A DNA stretch of 64,000 nt from Cycloclasticus sp. symbiont of Poecilosclerida sp. N (GTDB taxonomy: Bacteria; Pseudomonadota; Gammaproteobacteria; Methylococcales; Cycloclasticaceae), in assembly GCA_002101205.1 (NCBI GenBank), contig LWTM01000077.1, positions 248,001 through 312,000 on the forward strand. The letters are read 5' to 3'. The notes beneath the pieces are model-generated. The model saw nothing but the letters and a program-made list of their open reading frames with translations, searched no databases and was not told where the DNA came from. A program made the translations under genes and the position numbers. Positions 18,112 through 26,432 of the stretch are shown here, piece after piece (positions within the stretch are counted from its first letter, which is position 1; the number at the start of each line of letters is the position of its first letter).

Positions 18112-18887
18112 TGAAATTGGATATACAAGTCAGTGGTAAAGGGCGGAATCTTGTTTTAATACACGGTTGGGCAATGAGCTCCTTGGTTTGGGCGCACTGG
18201 CTTGATGAGCTGGAAAAATCCTATCAAGTTATTCGCGTTGAATTGCCGGGGCATGGGATAAGTCAACATAATCAGTCCTGGTCAATGAATGAGCTATTAG
18301 AAATGTTAGCTCAACAGTTACCTGCAAAGTGTAGCGTGTTGGGTCATTCGCTCGGCGGCATGGTTGCGTTGGCCTATGCGGCGAAATACCCCCTTAAAGT
18401 AGAGAGCTTGGTGATGCTCGCAAGCAGCGCTAAGTTTGTGCAAACAAGTGATTGGCAGCACGCTCAAGCGCTGGAAACCTTCACTGTTTTTGGCGAAGGC
18501 TTGCTTGAAAATCCGAAGTTAGCAGTTAAGCAATTCTTGCTGTTACAAACACAAGGTATGCGGGGAGCAAGAAAAACGACAGCTTTATTAAAGGGCTTGG
18601 TAAATGATGCGCCCGCTAAGGCATTGATAGCGCTAAATAGTGGTTTGGATGCGTTGAAAAAGATGGACTTAAGGGCGGAATTAAAGTCCATTTCTTGTCC
18701 ATTGTTAATGTTGTTGGGTGAGCAAGATCAATTGGTACCTGTTGGCGTGGGGACTGATTCGTTAGCGTTGAATACGAAAATTAAATTAGTCGTGATTAGC
18801 GGCGCAGCTCACGTGCCTTTTTTGTCTCATCAAGCAGACGTTATGAGAGCTATTGAACAGTTTATACCCGCCAAGGAGCGTGTTTAA
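18111..18887 (+). CDS. bioH: Pimeloyl-ACP methyl ester carboxylesterase BioH
   Basis: BioH removes the methyl group from pimeloyl-ACP methyl ester, ending the BioC-started chain. The 258-residue alpha/beta hydrolase has the LIHGWAMSSLVW oxyanion segment, the nucleophile elbow GHSLGGM, the acid residue in GEQDQLVP and the histidine in GAAHVPF. The start at 18111 (MKLDIQVSG) overlaps the bioF stop; two TTG codons just upstream are less likely. The stop overlaps the bioC start (TAATGA). Confidence 0.93.
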   Translation: MKLDIQVSGKGRNLVLIHGWAMSSLVWAHWLDELEKSYQVIRVELPGHGISQHNQSWSMNELLEMLAQQLPAKCSVLGHSLGGMVALAYAAKYPLKVESLVMLASSAKFVQTSDWQHAQALETFTVFGEGLLENPKLAVKQFLLLQTQGMRGARKTTALLKGLVNDAPAKALIALNSGLDALKKMDLRAELKSISCPLLMLLGEQDQLVPVGVGTDSLALNTKIKLVVISGAAHVPFLSHQADVMRAIEQFIPAKERV

Positions 18888-19684
18888 TGAGCCGGCCGGC
18901 AGCGGCAGCCTTTGCAAAATTGGCGGTTCAACAATCGTTCGATTTGGCGTCAGCAAATTACAATCAATTTACGTCGTTGCAACGAACCATTGGTGATAGT
19001 TTGCTTGAAAAGAGGCCTGATGCAGACCATGTTGATGTGTTGGATATTGGCTCAGGTACTGGTTATTTAACAAAGCAGCTTTGCCAGATAGGTGACGTGG
19101 AAAATATATATGCCTTGGACTTTTCGCAAGGTATGCTGCGGGAAACTAGGCAGAGCATGTTAGGCGAGCCTTTAAGCGGCTTGTTGTGTTGCGATGCTGA
19201 AAGTTTGCCCTTGAAACATAAATCATTAAGTGCAATTTATTCTAACGTGACTTTTCAGTGGTGCTTGAATTTGCCTCAGGTATTTAACGAAGTAAGCTGT
19301 GCGCTAAAACAAAATGGCTTATTTGCCTTCAGTACATTTGGCCCGCAAACGCTGTGTGAATTAAAAGCATCATGGGCTAAGGCGGACCGAGCTGTGCACG
19401 TTAACACATTTGTTGAGCCGGAGACTATTGAGCGAGATATGAAGCTTGCCGGGTTTAAAGATATAAACGTGACGAGCGAAACCATCTTGATGTATTACGA
19501 CACGCCGAAACAATTGATGTTGGATTTAAAAGGCATGGGTGCGCATAACCTTAATCAAGGTCGTAACCTTGGCTTAACTGGGGTTAGGGCATACAAATCC
19601 ATATTGAACGCGTATGAGTTATTAAGAACATGGCAGGGTATTCCTGCTACTTTTCAGGCGGTTTACGTTTATGCGCGTAAATAA
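18887..19684 (+). CDS. bioC: Malonyl-ACP O-methyltransferase BioC
   Basis: BioC methylates malonyl-ACP with SAM, disguising it so that fatty-acid synthase can build pimelate. The 265-residue protein has the class I SAM motif VLDIGSGTGYLTKQL at about residues 50-64. The post-II region YSNVTFQWCLNLPQVFNE and GLFAFSTFGPQTLCEL also match the BioC family. One-base overlap with bioH places it firmly in the operon. Confidence 0.95.
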   Translation: MSRPAAAAFAKLAVQQSFDLASANYNQFTSLQRTIGDSLLEKRPDADHVDVLDIGSGTGYLTKQLCQIGDVENIYALDFSQGMLRETRQSMLGEPLSGLLCCDAESLPLKHKSLSAIYSNVTFQWCLNLPQVFNEVSCALKQNGLFAFSTFGPQTLCELKASWAKADRAVHVNTFVEPETIERDMKLAGFKDINVTSETILMYYDTPKQLMLDLKGMGAHNLNQGRNLGLTGVRAYKSILNAYELLRTWQGIPATFQAVYVYARK

Positions 19685-19699
19685 AGGCGGTGCAACTTG

Positions 19700-20395
19700 A
19701 TGAGTAAAGGTTTCTTTATCACAGGCACTGATACTGGCGTTGGTAAAACATACGTTGCGGTAAATTTAATCCGTGCTTTTCGAGAACTCCAGCTTAAAGT
19801 TTCCGGCTTTAAGCCAGTGGCGTCAGGTGCTGTTTGGGGGAATGGGCGTTTAGAGAATGAAGACGCCCTCGCTTTAATGCACGAGTCAAACGTTCCCTTG
19901 TCCTATGAAATCGTCAACCCTTATTGCTTTGAACCGGCTATTGCGCCTCATCTTGCAGCAAATCAAGCTGGAGTTGATATTGCTTTCTCCCAAATCCAAT
20001 CTTGTTATAAAAAGCATGCAGAAGCATCTGATGTGGTTATTGTAGAGGGTGCCGGTGGTTGGAAGGTGCCACTGGGTAACCAATTAAGTTTTGATGATGT
20101 CGCGATAGCGTTAGACCTGCCCGTGATATTGGTTGTTGGGCTTCAATTAGGTTGCATTAGTCATGCATTATTATCAGAAGCGTCTATTCTTAAAAAAAAC
20201 CGTTTGGCAGGCTGGGTTGGAAATGTGGTGAGTCAAGAGTTTGGTGAGGCGGATGCAAATATGGAAACATTGAAAGAACTCATGGCGTCGCCTTGTATTG
20301 GTTATTTTAAGCAACAGTCTACAAAAGAAAATAATGTTGTTGCGGTGCAAGCAAATACGGCAAAGCTACTTGATTATTTGCTTGAGTTTAGTTAA
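19700..20395 (+). CDS. bioD: Dethiobiotin synthetase
   Basis: BioD closes the ureido ring of dethiobiotin using ATP and CO2. The 231-residue protein starts MSKGFFITGTDTGVGKTYVA, with the P-loop at residues 8-16. It also has the second motif KPVASGA and EGAGGWKVPL. I use ATG at 19700 rather than the TTG one codon upstream. It ends the biotin operon; no intrinsic terminator is evident. Confidence 0.96.
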   Translation: MSKGFFITGTDTGVGKTYVAVNLIRAFRELQLKVSGFKPVASGAVWGNGRLENEDALALMHESNVPLSYEIVNPYCFEPAIAPHLAANQAGVDIAFSQIQSCYKKHAEASDVVIVEGAGGWKVPLGNQLSFDDVAIALDLPVILVVGLQLGCISHALLSEASILKKNRLAGWVGNVVSQEFGEADANMETLKELMASPCIGYFKQQSTKENNVVAVQANTAKLLDYLLEFS

Positions 20396-20772
20396 ATTGC
20401 ACGTGAAAACACTGCGAGTCTAAATAGGTTGTAAAATAGTGGCTTGTGGCAATGAATAGACTGGAACGCGATATATCGTGTTAATGCCGAATCCTTCATT
20501 GTCTTTCCGACAAGCAGCTGCTTTTTTGTTGCTATATTGATTGCATCTTTGGCTGTCGTCCTATTAATGTGTTTTACGGATTTGTGGATGGTGTTGCAGT
20601 TTTTAGGTTGGAGTTGCTGTTGGGTTGTTGCCTGATATTGATGTTGAGAATATGTAACGTCTAAGAAGTCATCATCATTGCAGATAAAGTAATACGGGTA
20701 GAGCGAGGCTCTGACAAAGTTGAATAAAAAGTAAGCTTCAATGAGTTTGGGTTCAAGTTGAGCTGGAGAGTT
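20392..20772 (-). pseudogene. Start-less open frame between bioD and ctaC, unrecognised
   Basis: The 550-base gap 20396-20945 has no complete gene. On the minus strand a frame stays open for 126 codons from just after a stop at 20773-20775 to a TAA that touches the bioD stop. It contains segments such as EPKLIEAYFLFNFVRASLYP and RTTAKDAINIATKKQLLVGK. There is no start codon before its last third, so it could only be the remnant of a gene or chance. I do not recognise the protein. The rest of the gap up to the ctaC ribosome binding site (AGGGAG at about 20932) shows nothing else. Confidence 0.3.
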
Positions 20773-20945
20773 CTAAATATAAAGGCTACTTGGTGAAGTT
20801 GATTATTAAATCGCACGGTAAAAAATTGAAGTCGGCCGCTTTCTAGTTGAAAGCGAACGAGAAAAGTTAACGGTGTAGCTTAAGAAGATGTTAATTGCGC
20901 CGATGTATAGTGAGTTGAAATTTAAAAATAAGGGAGATCGTTTCT

Positions 20946-22076
20946 GTGAATAAACTAAAGCAAATTTTTGCTAGCGTCGCGGCTCTGACACTTATGTCGG
21001 GCGTTGCACATGCGGAATATGGGTTGAACATGCCTGTTGGTGTGACTGAAACGAGCCGTCAGGTGTATGACTTGCATATGCTTATACTTTGGGTTTGCGT
21101 GGCAATTGGTGTGGTCGTTTTTGGTGCAATGATCTATTCAATGGTTTATCACCGTAAATCACAAGGCGCGGTCGCTTCCCAATTCCATGAAAGTATGACG
21201 GCCGAATTGGTTTGGACTGTTATCCCTTTCATCATCTTGGTTGTGATGGCGATTCCTGCGACTAAGGTGTTGATTGAAATGCATGATTCATCAGAAGCTG
21301 ATATGACGGTTAAAATAACGGGCTATCAGTGGAAATGGCACTATGAGTATATTGGCGAAGACCTTGATTTTTTCAGCTCATTAGATGCTGCAAGCAACGA
21401 AGCACGCCAGGTTGGTTCAGGCATTGACCCATCAACGGTAGCAGACTATTTATTAAATGTAGATCACCCGTTAGTGATTCCAGTGGGCAAAAAAGTTCGT
21501 TTCTTGCTGACAGCTGAGGACGTCATTCATGCGTGGTGGGTTCCCGATTTTGGCTGGAAAAAAGACGCAATTCCTGGGCTTATCAATGAGGCTTGGGTTA
21601 TTGTTGATGAGCCGGGCGTATACCGTGGCCAGTGTGCAGAATTATGTGGGCGAGATCACGGCTTTATGCCGATTGTTGTTGAGGTGAAATCAGAAGCCGA
21701 TTATGCAACATGGTTAGTGGCTCAAAAAGTGGCGAAGCAGGTAGCTAAACTAGCAGCAATAGAAGACTTGGACCCTCGAGAGCTAAAACGCGCCGGCAAA
21801 AAAGTTTACCGTGCAAACTGTATAGCGTGTCATCAGAAAAAAGGTGAAGGTTTGCCGGGCGTATTCCCAGCAATCAATGGTAGCGCAGTGGCAACAGGCG
21901 ATATCAATAAGCACATTGATATCGTTATGAACGGTAAGAAAGGTACTACGATGGCAGCATATAAAGACCAACTAACAGATCTTGAGTTAGCGGCGGTTGT
22001 AACCTATCAACGTAATTCATTAGGCAATAAAGTTGGCGACGCTGTTCAGCCTGCTGAAATTGCTGCATTAAGATAA
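20946..22076 (+). CDS. ctaC: Cytochrome c oxidase subunit II (with fused cytochrome c domain)
   Basis: Subunit II accepts electrons from cytochrome c at the CuA centre. The 376-residue protein has a signal-like N-terminus cut near AHAEYG, two transmembrane helices (LILWVCVAIGVVVFG and TVIPFIILVVMAIPA), and a cupredoxin domain with CuA ligands in CAELCGRDHGFM (Cys230, Cys234). A C-terminal cytochrome c domain carries CIACH (Cys292, His296), making this a caa3-like subunit. The start codon is GTG at 20946 behind AGGGAG. It is the first gene of the oxidase operon. Confidence 0.96.
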   Translation: MNKLKQIFASVAALTLMSGVAHAEYGLNMPVGVTETSRQVYDLHMLILWVCVAIGVVVFGAMIYSMVYHRKSQGAVASQFHESMTAELVWTVIPFIILVVMAIPATKVLIEMHDSSEADMTVKITGYQWKWHYEYIGEDLDFFSSLDAASNEARQVGSGIDPSTVADYLLNVDHPLVIPVGKKVRFLLTAEDVIHAWWVPDFGWKKDAIPGLINEAWVIVDEPGVYRGQCAELCGRDHGFMPIVVEVKSEADYATWLVAQKVAKQVAKLAAIEDLDPRELKRAGKKVYRANCIACHQKKGEGLPGVFPAINGSAVATGDINKHIDIVMNGKKGTTMAAYKDQLTDLELAAVVTYQRNSLGNKVGDAVQPAEIAALR

Positions 22077-22092
22077 TTAGGAGATTCAGATA

Positions 22093-23673
22093 ATGACGAC
22101 TGTTACAGAGACACACGACGATCATCACGATCACGGTCCAGCAAAAGGTTTAATGCGTTGGGTTACAACAACTAATCACAAAGACATCGGCACGCTATAT
22201 TTAATATTTGCACTCATCATGTTTATGATCGGTGGCGCAATGGCGATGGTTATTCGTTTGGAATTATTCCAACCTGGCATGCAGTTTATTGACCCTAGTT
22301 TCTTTAATCAAATGACCACAGTTCATGCATTAGTCATGATTTTTGGTGGTGTTATGCCTGCCTTTGTTGGTTTGGCCAACTGGATGTTACCCATTATGAT
22401 TGGCGGGCCAGATATGGCGCTTCCAAGGATGAATAACTGGAGCTTCTGGATCCTTCCTTTTGCTTTCGCTATGTTGTTAGGGACCTTTTTTATGGACGGC
22501 GGTGCACCAGCAAGTGGTTGGACGATTTATCCACCCTTAGTTCTCCAAGGCGGTAATGGCTTCCCGTTCATGATTTTTGCTATTCATATGATGGGTATTT
22601 CATCAGTGATGGGTGCGATTAACGTCATTGTGACTATTTTAAATATGCGCGCCCCAGGCATGACATTGATGAAAATGCCTTTATTCGTATGGACATGGTT
22701 TATTACCGCGTATTTATTGATTGCGGTTATGCCTGTATTGGCCGGCGGGGTAACCATGCTGCTAACAGATAAGTTCTATGACACAACATTTTTTAATGCT
22801 GCCGGTGGTGGCGACCCTGTGTTGTTCCAACATATCTTCTGGTTCTTTGGACACCCTGAAGTGTATATTTTGATTCTTCCAGCGTTTGGTGTCGTTTCAG
22901 AGATTATCCCAACCTTTGCGCGTAAGCCTTTATTTGGTTACAGCTCAATGGTGTATGCAACGTCCTCAATTGCCTTCTTGTCTTTTATTGTTTGGGCTCA
23001 CCACATGTTTACAGTGGGTATGCCGTTACAGGGTGAATTGTTCTTTATGTACGCCACCATGTTGATTGCGGTACCAACGGGTGTGAAAGTGTTTAACTGG
23101 GTTTCTACAATGTGGAAAGGCTCAATGACTTTTGAAACACCGATGTTGTTTGCCATTGGTTTTGTCATTATGTTCACTATTGGTGGTTTCTCTGGCTTGA
23201 TGCTCGCGATTGCGCCAGCTGATTTTCAATACCACGATACCTACTTTGTAGTAGCGCATTTTCATTACGTGTTAGTGACAGGAGCTATCTATGCAATTAT
23301 GGCTTCAGCATATTACTGGCTGCCTAAATGGACAGGTAATATGTACAATGAAAGGCATGGGCAGATACATTTTTGGATCTCTACAGTGTCTGTGAATGTG
23401 TTGTTCTTCCCTCAGCATTTCTTAGGCTTAGCGGGTATGCCGCGTCGTATTCCTGACTATTCTATACAGTTTGCTGAATTTAATATGTGGTCAAGTATAG
23501 GTGGTTTTGTGTTTGGTCTTTCACAGGTTTTCTTCTGCTACATTGTGTATAAAACAATCAAGGGTGGTGAGAAAGCAACAGACCAAGTATGGGAAGGCGC
23601 CAATGGTTTAGAGTGGACGCTATCGTCGCCTCCGCCCTATCATAGTTTTACGACGGCACCCGTCATTAAGTAA
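22093..23673 (+). CDS. ctaD: Cytochrome c oxidase subunit I
   Basis: Subunit I holds heme a and the heme a3-CuB oxygen-reducing centre in the inner membrane. The 526-residue protein has the twelve-helix pattern. Conserved signatures are TVHALVMIFGGVMPAF (heme a ligand), FGHPEVYILILP (the cross-linked His-Tyr), WAHHMFTVGM (CuB histidines) and HFHYVLVTG. The N-terminus is histidine-rich (ETHDDHHDHG). It lies 16 bases after ctaC with an AGGAG upstream. Confidence 0.98.
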   Translation: MTTVTETHDDHHDHGPAKGLMRWVTTTNHKDIGTLYLIFALIMFMIGGAMAMVIRLELFQPGMQFIDPSFFNQMTTVHALVMIFGGVMPAFVGLANWMLPIMIGGPDMALPRMNNWSFWILPFAFAMLLGTFFMDGGAPASGWTIYPPLVLQGGNGFPFMIFAIHMMGISSVMGAINVIVTILNMRAPGMTLMKMPLFVWTWFITAYLLIAVMPVLAGGVTMLLTDKFYDTTFFNAAGGGDPVLFQHIFWFFGHPEVYILILPAFGVVSEIIPTFARKPLFGYSSMVYATSSIAFLSFIVWAHHMFTVGMPLQGELFFMYATMLIAVPTGVKVFNWVSTMWKGSMTFETPMLFAIGFVIMFTIGGFSGLMLAIAPADFQYHDTYFVVAHFHYVLVTGAIYAIMASAYYWLPKWTGNMYNERHGQIHFWISTVSVNVLFFPQHFLGLAGMPRRIPDYSIQFAEFNMWSSIGGFVFGLSQVFFCYIVYKTIKGGEKATDQVWEGANGLEWTLSSPPPYHSFTTAPVIK

Positions 23674-23681
23674 TTAAAATA

Positions 23682-23701
23682 CGCCTAGACAGATCTAGGC
23701 G
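23682..23701 (+). other. Intercistronic hairpin after ctaD
   Basis: CGCCTAGA and TCTAGGCG form a perfect 8-base-pair stem with loop CAGA, 8 bases after the ctaD stop. No T-run follows, so it is more likely an mRNA stability or processing element that adjusts ctaD levels relative to downstream genes than a strong terminator. Confidence 0.5.
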
Positions 23702-23719
23702 CATAATGAATGATAGAAA

Positions 23720-23821
23720 ATGAATGATCAAAAAAAGAAAAACCTGATTACAGTCATCGTATTAGCGGCCGTTGCAATCGCGTTTTACGCTGGGTCATTT
23801 ATCTTTTTAACGAATAAATAA
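23720..23821 (+). CDS. Small single-span membrane protein of the oxidase operon (33 aa)
   Basis: A 33-codon gene reads MNDQKKKNLITVIVLAAVAI, followed by a hydrophobic stretch ending FLTNK. It is a basic N-terminus plus one transmembrane helix, about residues 9-30. Similar very small proteins sit between ctaD and ctaG/ctaE in other proteobacteria and are annotated as cytochrome oxidase small assembly protein. Here no ctaG (Cox11, the CuB chaperone) follows; ctaE starts 17 bases downstream. It could also be a truncated CtaG N-terminus, since CtaG begins with a basic tail and one helix. The intact RBS, start and stop and the compact spacing favour a real small gene. Confidence 0.62.
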   Translation: MNDQKKKNLITVIVLAAVAIAFYAGSFIFLTNK

Positions 23822-23838
23822 TTGGAGTAGCTAAAGTT

Positions 23839-24702
23839 ATGTCTTCAGAAAACGCGTATTACATTCCGCATGATGCCAAGTGGCCTATTGTTGGCTCTGT
23901 TGGCCTAACATTATTGTTGGGTGGCTTTGCCAACGAACTTAATGGTTCTACTTCGGCTTCATCTGTTATGGCGGTGGGCTTTTTAGTTTTGGTTTATATG
24001 ATGTTCGGCTGGTTCGGTGAAGTGATCGCTGAAAGCGAAACAGGAACATATAGGCATGTGGAAGATGCTTCATTTCGCATGGGTATGGCTTGGTTTATAT
24101 TCTCTGAAGTGATGTTTTTTGCAGTATTCTTTGGGGCTCTTTTTTACATTCGAGTGTTCTCAGTGCCTTGGTTAGCTGGTGAGGGTGTAGGTGTATCAAC
24201 AAATGAGTTTTTGTGGCCTAACTTTGAAGCCACGTGGCCAACTAATGGGCCAGGTGATGTTGGTGGCGAGTATCAAAAAATGGGCGCTTGGGGCTTGCCG
24301 GCAATTAATACCTTATTGTTGTTGACCAGTGGTGTTACATGCACATGGGCGCACTGGGGTTTAATTGCTAACAAGCGTAAGCAGCTGATTGTTGGACTAG
24401 CGCTGACCGTTCTATTAGGGTTTGCCTTCGTAGGCTTACAAGCACTTGAATATAGCCATGGTTACCAAGAACTTAACTTAACGCTGGGCTCTGGTGTATA
24501 TGGGTCAACTTTCTACATGCTAACGGGCTTCCATGGTTTTCACGTAACTGTTGGCGCAATAATGCTGACTGTGATGTTGTTCCGTAGTATGAAAGGTCAT
24601 TTCACGCCTGAAAATCACTTTGCATTCGAAGCGTCTGCTTGGTATTGGCATTTTGTGGACGTTGTTTGGCTTGGCTTGTTTATCTTCGTTTATTGGCTAT
24701 AA
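23839..24702 (+). CDS. ctaE: Cytochrome c oxidase subunit III
   Basis: Subunit III is the seven-helix accessory subunit that stabilises the proton-uptake path of aa3 oxidases. The 287-residue protein has MGMAWFIFSEVMFFAVFFGA, LLLTSGVTCTWAHW, GFHGFHVTVGA and the C-terminal WYWHFVDVVWLGLFIFVYW, all family hallmarks. It follows the small gene after an ATTGGAG ribosome binding site. An intrinsic terminator 22 bases past its stop ends the structural-gene transcript. Confidence 0.97.
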   Translation: MSSENAYYIPHDAKWPIVGSVGLTLLLGGFANELNGSTSASSVMAVGFLVLVYMMFGWFGEVIAESETGTYRHVEDASFRMGMAWFIFSEVMFFAVFFGALFYIRVFSVPWLAGEGVGVSTNEFLWPNFEATWPTNGPGDVGGEYQKMGAWGLPAINTLLLLTSGVTCTWAHWGLIANKRKQLIVGLALTVLLGFAFVGLQALEYSHGYQELNLTLGSGVYGSTFYMLTGFHGFHVTVGAIMLTVMLFRSMKGHFTPENHFAFEASAWYWHFVDVVWLGLFIFVYWL

Positions 24703-24723
24703 GCAATAAAATGGATTGAAAAA

Positions 24724-24749
24724 GGCGCTACTCAGTAGCGCCTTTTTTT
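24724..24749 (+). terminator. Rho-independent terminator after ctaE
   Basis: GGCGCTAC (24724-24731) and GTAGCGCC (24735-24742) form a perfect 8-pair GC-rich stem with a TCA loop, followed by seven T and preceded by an A-run. The A-run makes it potentially active in both directions, which suits the convergent DUF2909 gene on the other strand. Confidence 0.92.
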
Positions 24750-24800
24750 ATTGATACATTGCTATTACAGTGTGGAATTACTAAGTTTTCTGCCGCGCTA

Positions 24801-25052
24801 TCATTTTGAGTTAATACTTTTCTCAACAGCTTCGCTAGCAGGCATTAAACCATGTGGTTTAATAAAGCCAAGATATGACGCAAAGAGTAAAGAAGCAAAC
24901 AAAGTAATAGAAAGACCCACCCGAATAGCGAGTGCTTTCACAACCTGCTTAGGGCTGGATTTCCTGCTGTAGAGGTGATAAAAAGCTTTAAATAAGCTGT
25001 AGATAATAAAAACCAACGTAAAAACGACGAGGTATTTAATCAAAGGGGGCAT
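24801..25052 (-). CDS. Twin-transmembrane protein, DUF2909 family
   Basis: The start at 25052 (MPPLIKYLVVF) gives 83 residues. The frame is open to 25178, but that extension would run into the SURF1 gene and is not family-like. Two hydrophobic helices flank a short basic loop, and the second half reads QVVKALAIRVGLS then YLGFIKPHGL, the DUF2909 signature (KALxxRVGLS...G.I.PHG). Such genes lie divergent to SURF1 in many gammaproteobacteria. The function is unknown; a supporting role in oxidase assembly is inferred only from position. Confidence 0.82.
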   Translation of the reverse strand: MPPLIKYLVVFTLVFIIYSLFKAFYHLYSRKSSPKQVVKALAIRVGLSITLFASLLFASYLGFIKPHGLMPASEAVEKSINSK

Positions 25053-25137
25053 GTAATCAGTCTCAATTAGTGTTGATGGCGCTATTTTATACCTAATCCA
25101 GTTAATAAAATGAACAGACGACAAAGGTTTCCGAAAT

Positions 25138-25854
25138 ATGAAGTTTAAAGCCAACCTATTTCTAACAGTGCTCGCCATATTAGTGTTTTTTTTACTCGTC
25201 AGCTTGGGTAACTGGCAGTTAGACAGAGCGCAAGAAAAGCAAGACTTGTTAGATTTACAGACCAGTAGGATAAATTTAAGCCCCGTGGAGATAAAGTTGC
25301 TTGATATGACGCAAGCAGGTTTGCGCTACTTGCCCGTTAAATTGAACGGGAAGTTTGATGTTAACCGGCAGATATTGCTAGATAATCAGGTTAGGCAAGG
25401 ACAAGTAGGTTACGTGGTGTTAACACCGCTATTGCTCGACGAAAATAAGGCAATTCTTGTTAATAGAGGCTGGCTGCCGATGAGCGGTGATAGGAATGTA
25501 TTGCCGAATGTAGACCTAAAGGGAGAAAGCACTTCTATGATGGAGGGGCACTTGGATCATTTTCCAACGGTAGGGATAAAGCTGAAGGGGGCCGATGTGC
25601 TTTCAGAAGGCTGGCCAGCTGTGGCGCAGTTGGTTGATGTAAATAAAGTGTCAGCACGTCTTGGTTATGAGATTTTGCCCTATCAAGTTTTACTGGGGTC
25701 TAATGAGAGCGATGGCTATGATCGTGAATGGGTGCCGATGAAAATGGGGCCAGAAAAAAATCACGGTTATGCCTTTCAATGGTTTGCACTATCAGCGGCT
25801 TGGGTTGTTTTGTATTTTGTAGTGACGATTAAATTAAAACGTAAAGAAGAATGA
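25138..25854 (+). CDS. SURF1 family cytochrome oxidase assembly protein
   Basis: SURF1 helps insert heme a into subunit I. The 238-residue protein has one helix at each end (LTVLAILVFFLLVSLGNWQL and FQWFALSAAWVVLYFVVTI) and a periplasmic domain between. Family motifs are GNWQLDRAQEK, the YLPVKLNGKFD strand, LLDNQVRQGQVGYVVLTPL and ILVNRGWLP. Its TGA overlaps the ATG of the next gene (ATGA). It starts the assembly-factor half of the oxidase cluster. Confidence 0.95.
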   Translation: MKFKANLFLTVLAILVFFLLVSLGNWQLDRAQEKQDLLDLQTSRINLSPVEIKLLDMTQAGLRYLPVKLNGKFDVNRQILLDNQVRQGQVGYVVLTPLLLDENKAILVNRGWLPMSGDRNVLPNVDLKGESTSMMEGHLDHFPTVGIKLKGADVLSEGWPAVAQLVDVNKVSARLGYEILPYQVLLGSNESDGYDREWVPMKMGPEKNHGYAFQWFALSAAWVVLYFVVTIKLKRKEE

Positions 25855-26432
25855 ATTCATTAACAAAAAATAGATTGAAGTTAGTTTTTATCACTATTTT
25901 ATTTGCCCTGCCCGTTATGGCGGCTTGGTTTATTTTTAGTAACCAGCAGTTATTAGCAGGTGGGAAAACAAAAAATCATGGTGAGCTCATTTCACCCGCT
26001 ATTCCATCGAAGCTAAGTGAATTTGTGATCAATGGTGCTGATATTGATATGCAACACTTAGCTGGTCGCTGGGTGCTACTGCACATTGATCTAGATGCTA
26101 AATGTAGCAAGCCCTGTGAGAAATCCGTTCACATGATGAAACAGTTAAATACCTTATTGAATAAAGACTCGGGTCGGTTAAAAAGAGTGTATCTCGATAA
26201 ATCAAGCCTTCAGGAAAGAAGTGAGCTAACAAAAGATACGGAATTAAACGTATTTAAATGGGACAAACAACATATAGAAAAGTTAATGGGTTTGGTTAAA
26301 GAGCTTCGAGACAGTGATATGTTATTAGTCGACCCTCTTGGAAATATTATGATGAAGTACCATCACGACGCAGACCCTTACGGCATACAAAAAGACCTTA
26401 AATTGCTTCTTAAAGCGTCGCAAATTGGCTAA
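25851..26432 (+). CDS. Membrane-anchored thioredoxin-like protein of the oxidase cluster
   Basis: This 193-residue protein has an N-terminal signal anchor (LVFITILFALPVMAAWFIF) and then a periplasmic domain. The segment GRWVLLHIDLDAKCSKPCEK resembles the start of a SCO/thioredoxin fold with a CxxxC pair (Cys-Ser-Lys-Pro-Cys). Near the end, LLVDPLGNIMMKYHHDADP also matches the C-terminal SCO pattern. Proteins like this regularly lie between SURF1 and ctaA in gammaproteobacteria. I infer a role in copper delivery or thiol reduction for CuA. It overlaps SURF1 by 4 bases and ctaA by 8. Confidence 0.7.
   Translation: MNSLTKNRLKLVFITILFALPVMAAWFIFSNQQLLAGGKTKNHGELISPAIPSKLSEFVINGADIDMQHLAGRWVLLHIDLDAKCSKPCEKSVHMMKQLNTLLNKDSGRLKRVYLDKSSLQERSELTKDTELNVFKWDKQHIEKLMGLVKELRDSDMLLVDPLGNIMMKYHHDADPYGIQKDLKLLLKASQIG

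Noticed and set aside
25053-25178. Upstream extension of the DUF2909 protein
   Set aside because: It would overlap the SURF1 start, and the DUF2909 family begins at the ATG at 25052.
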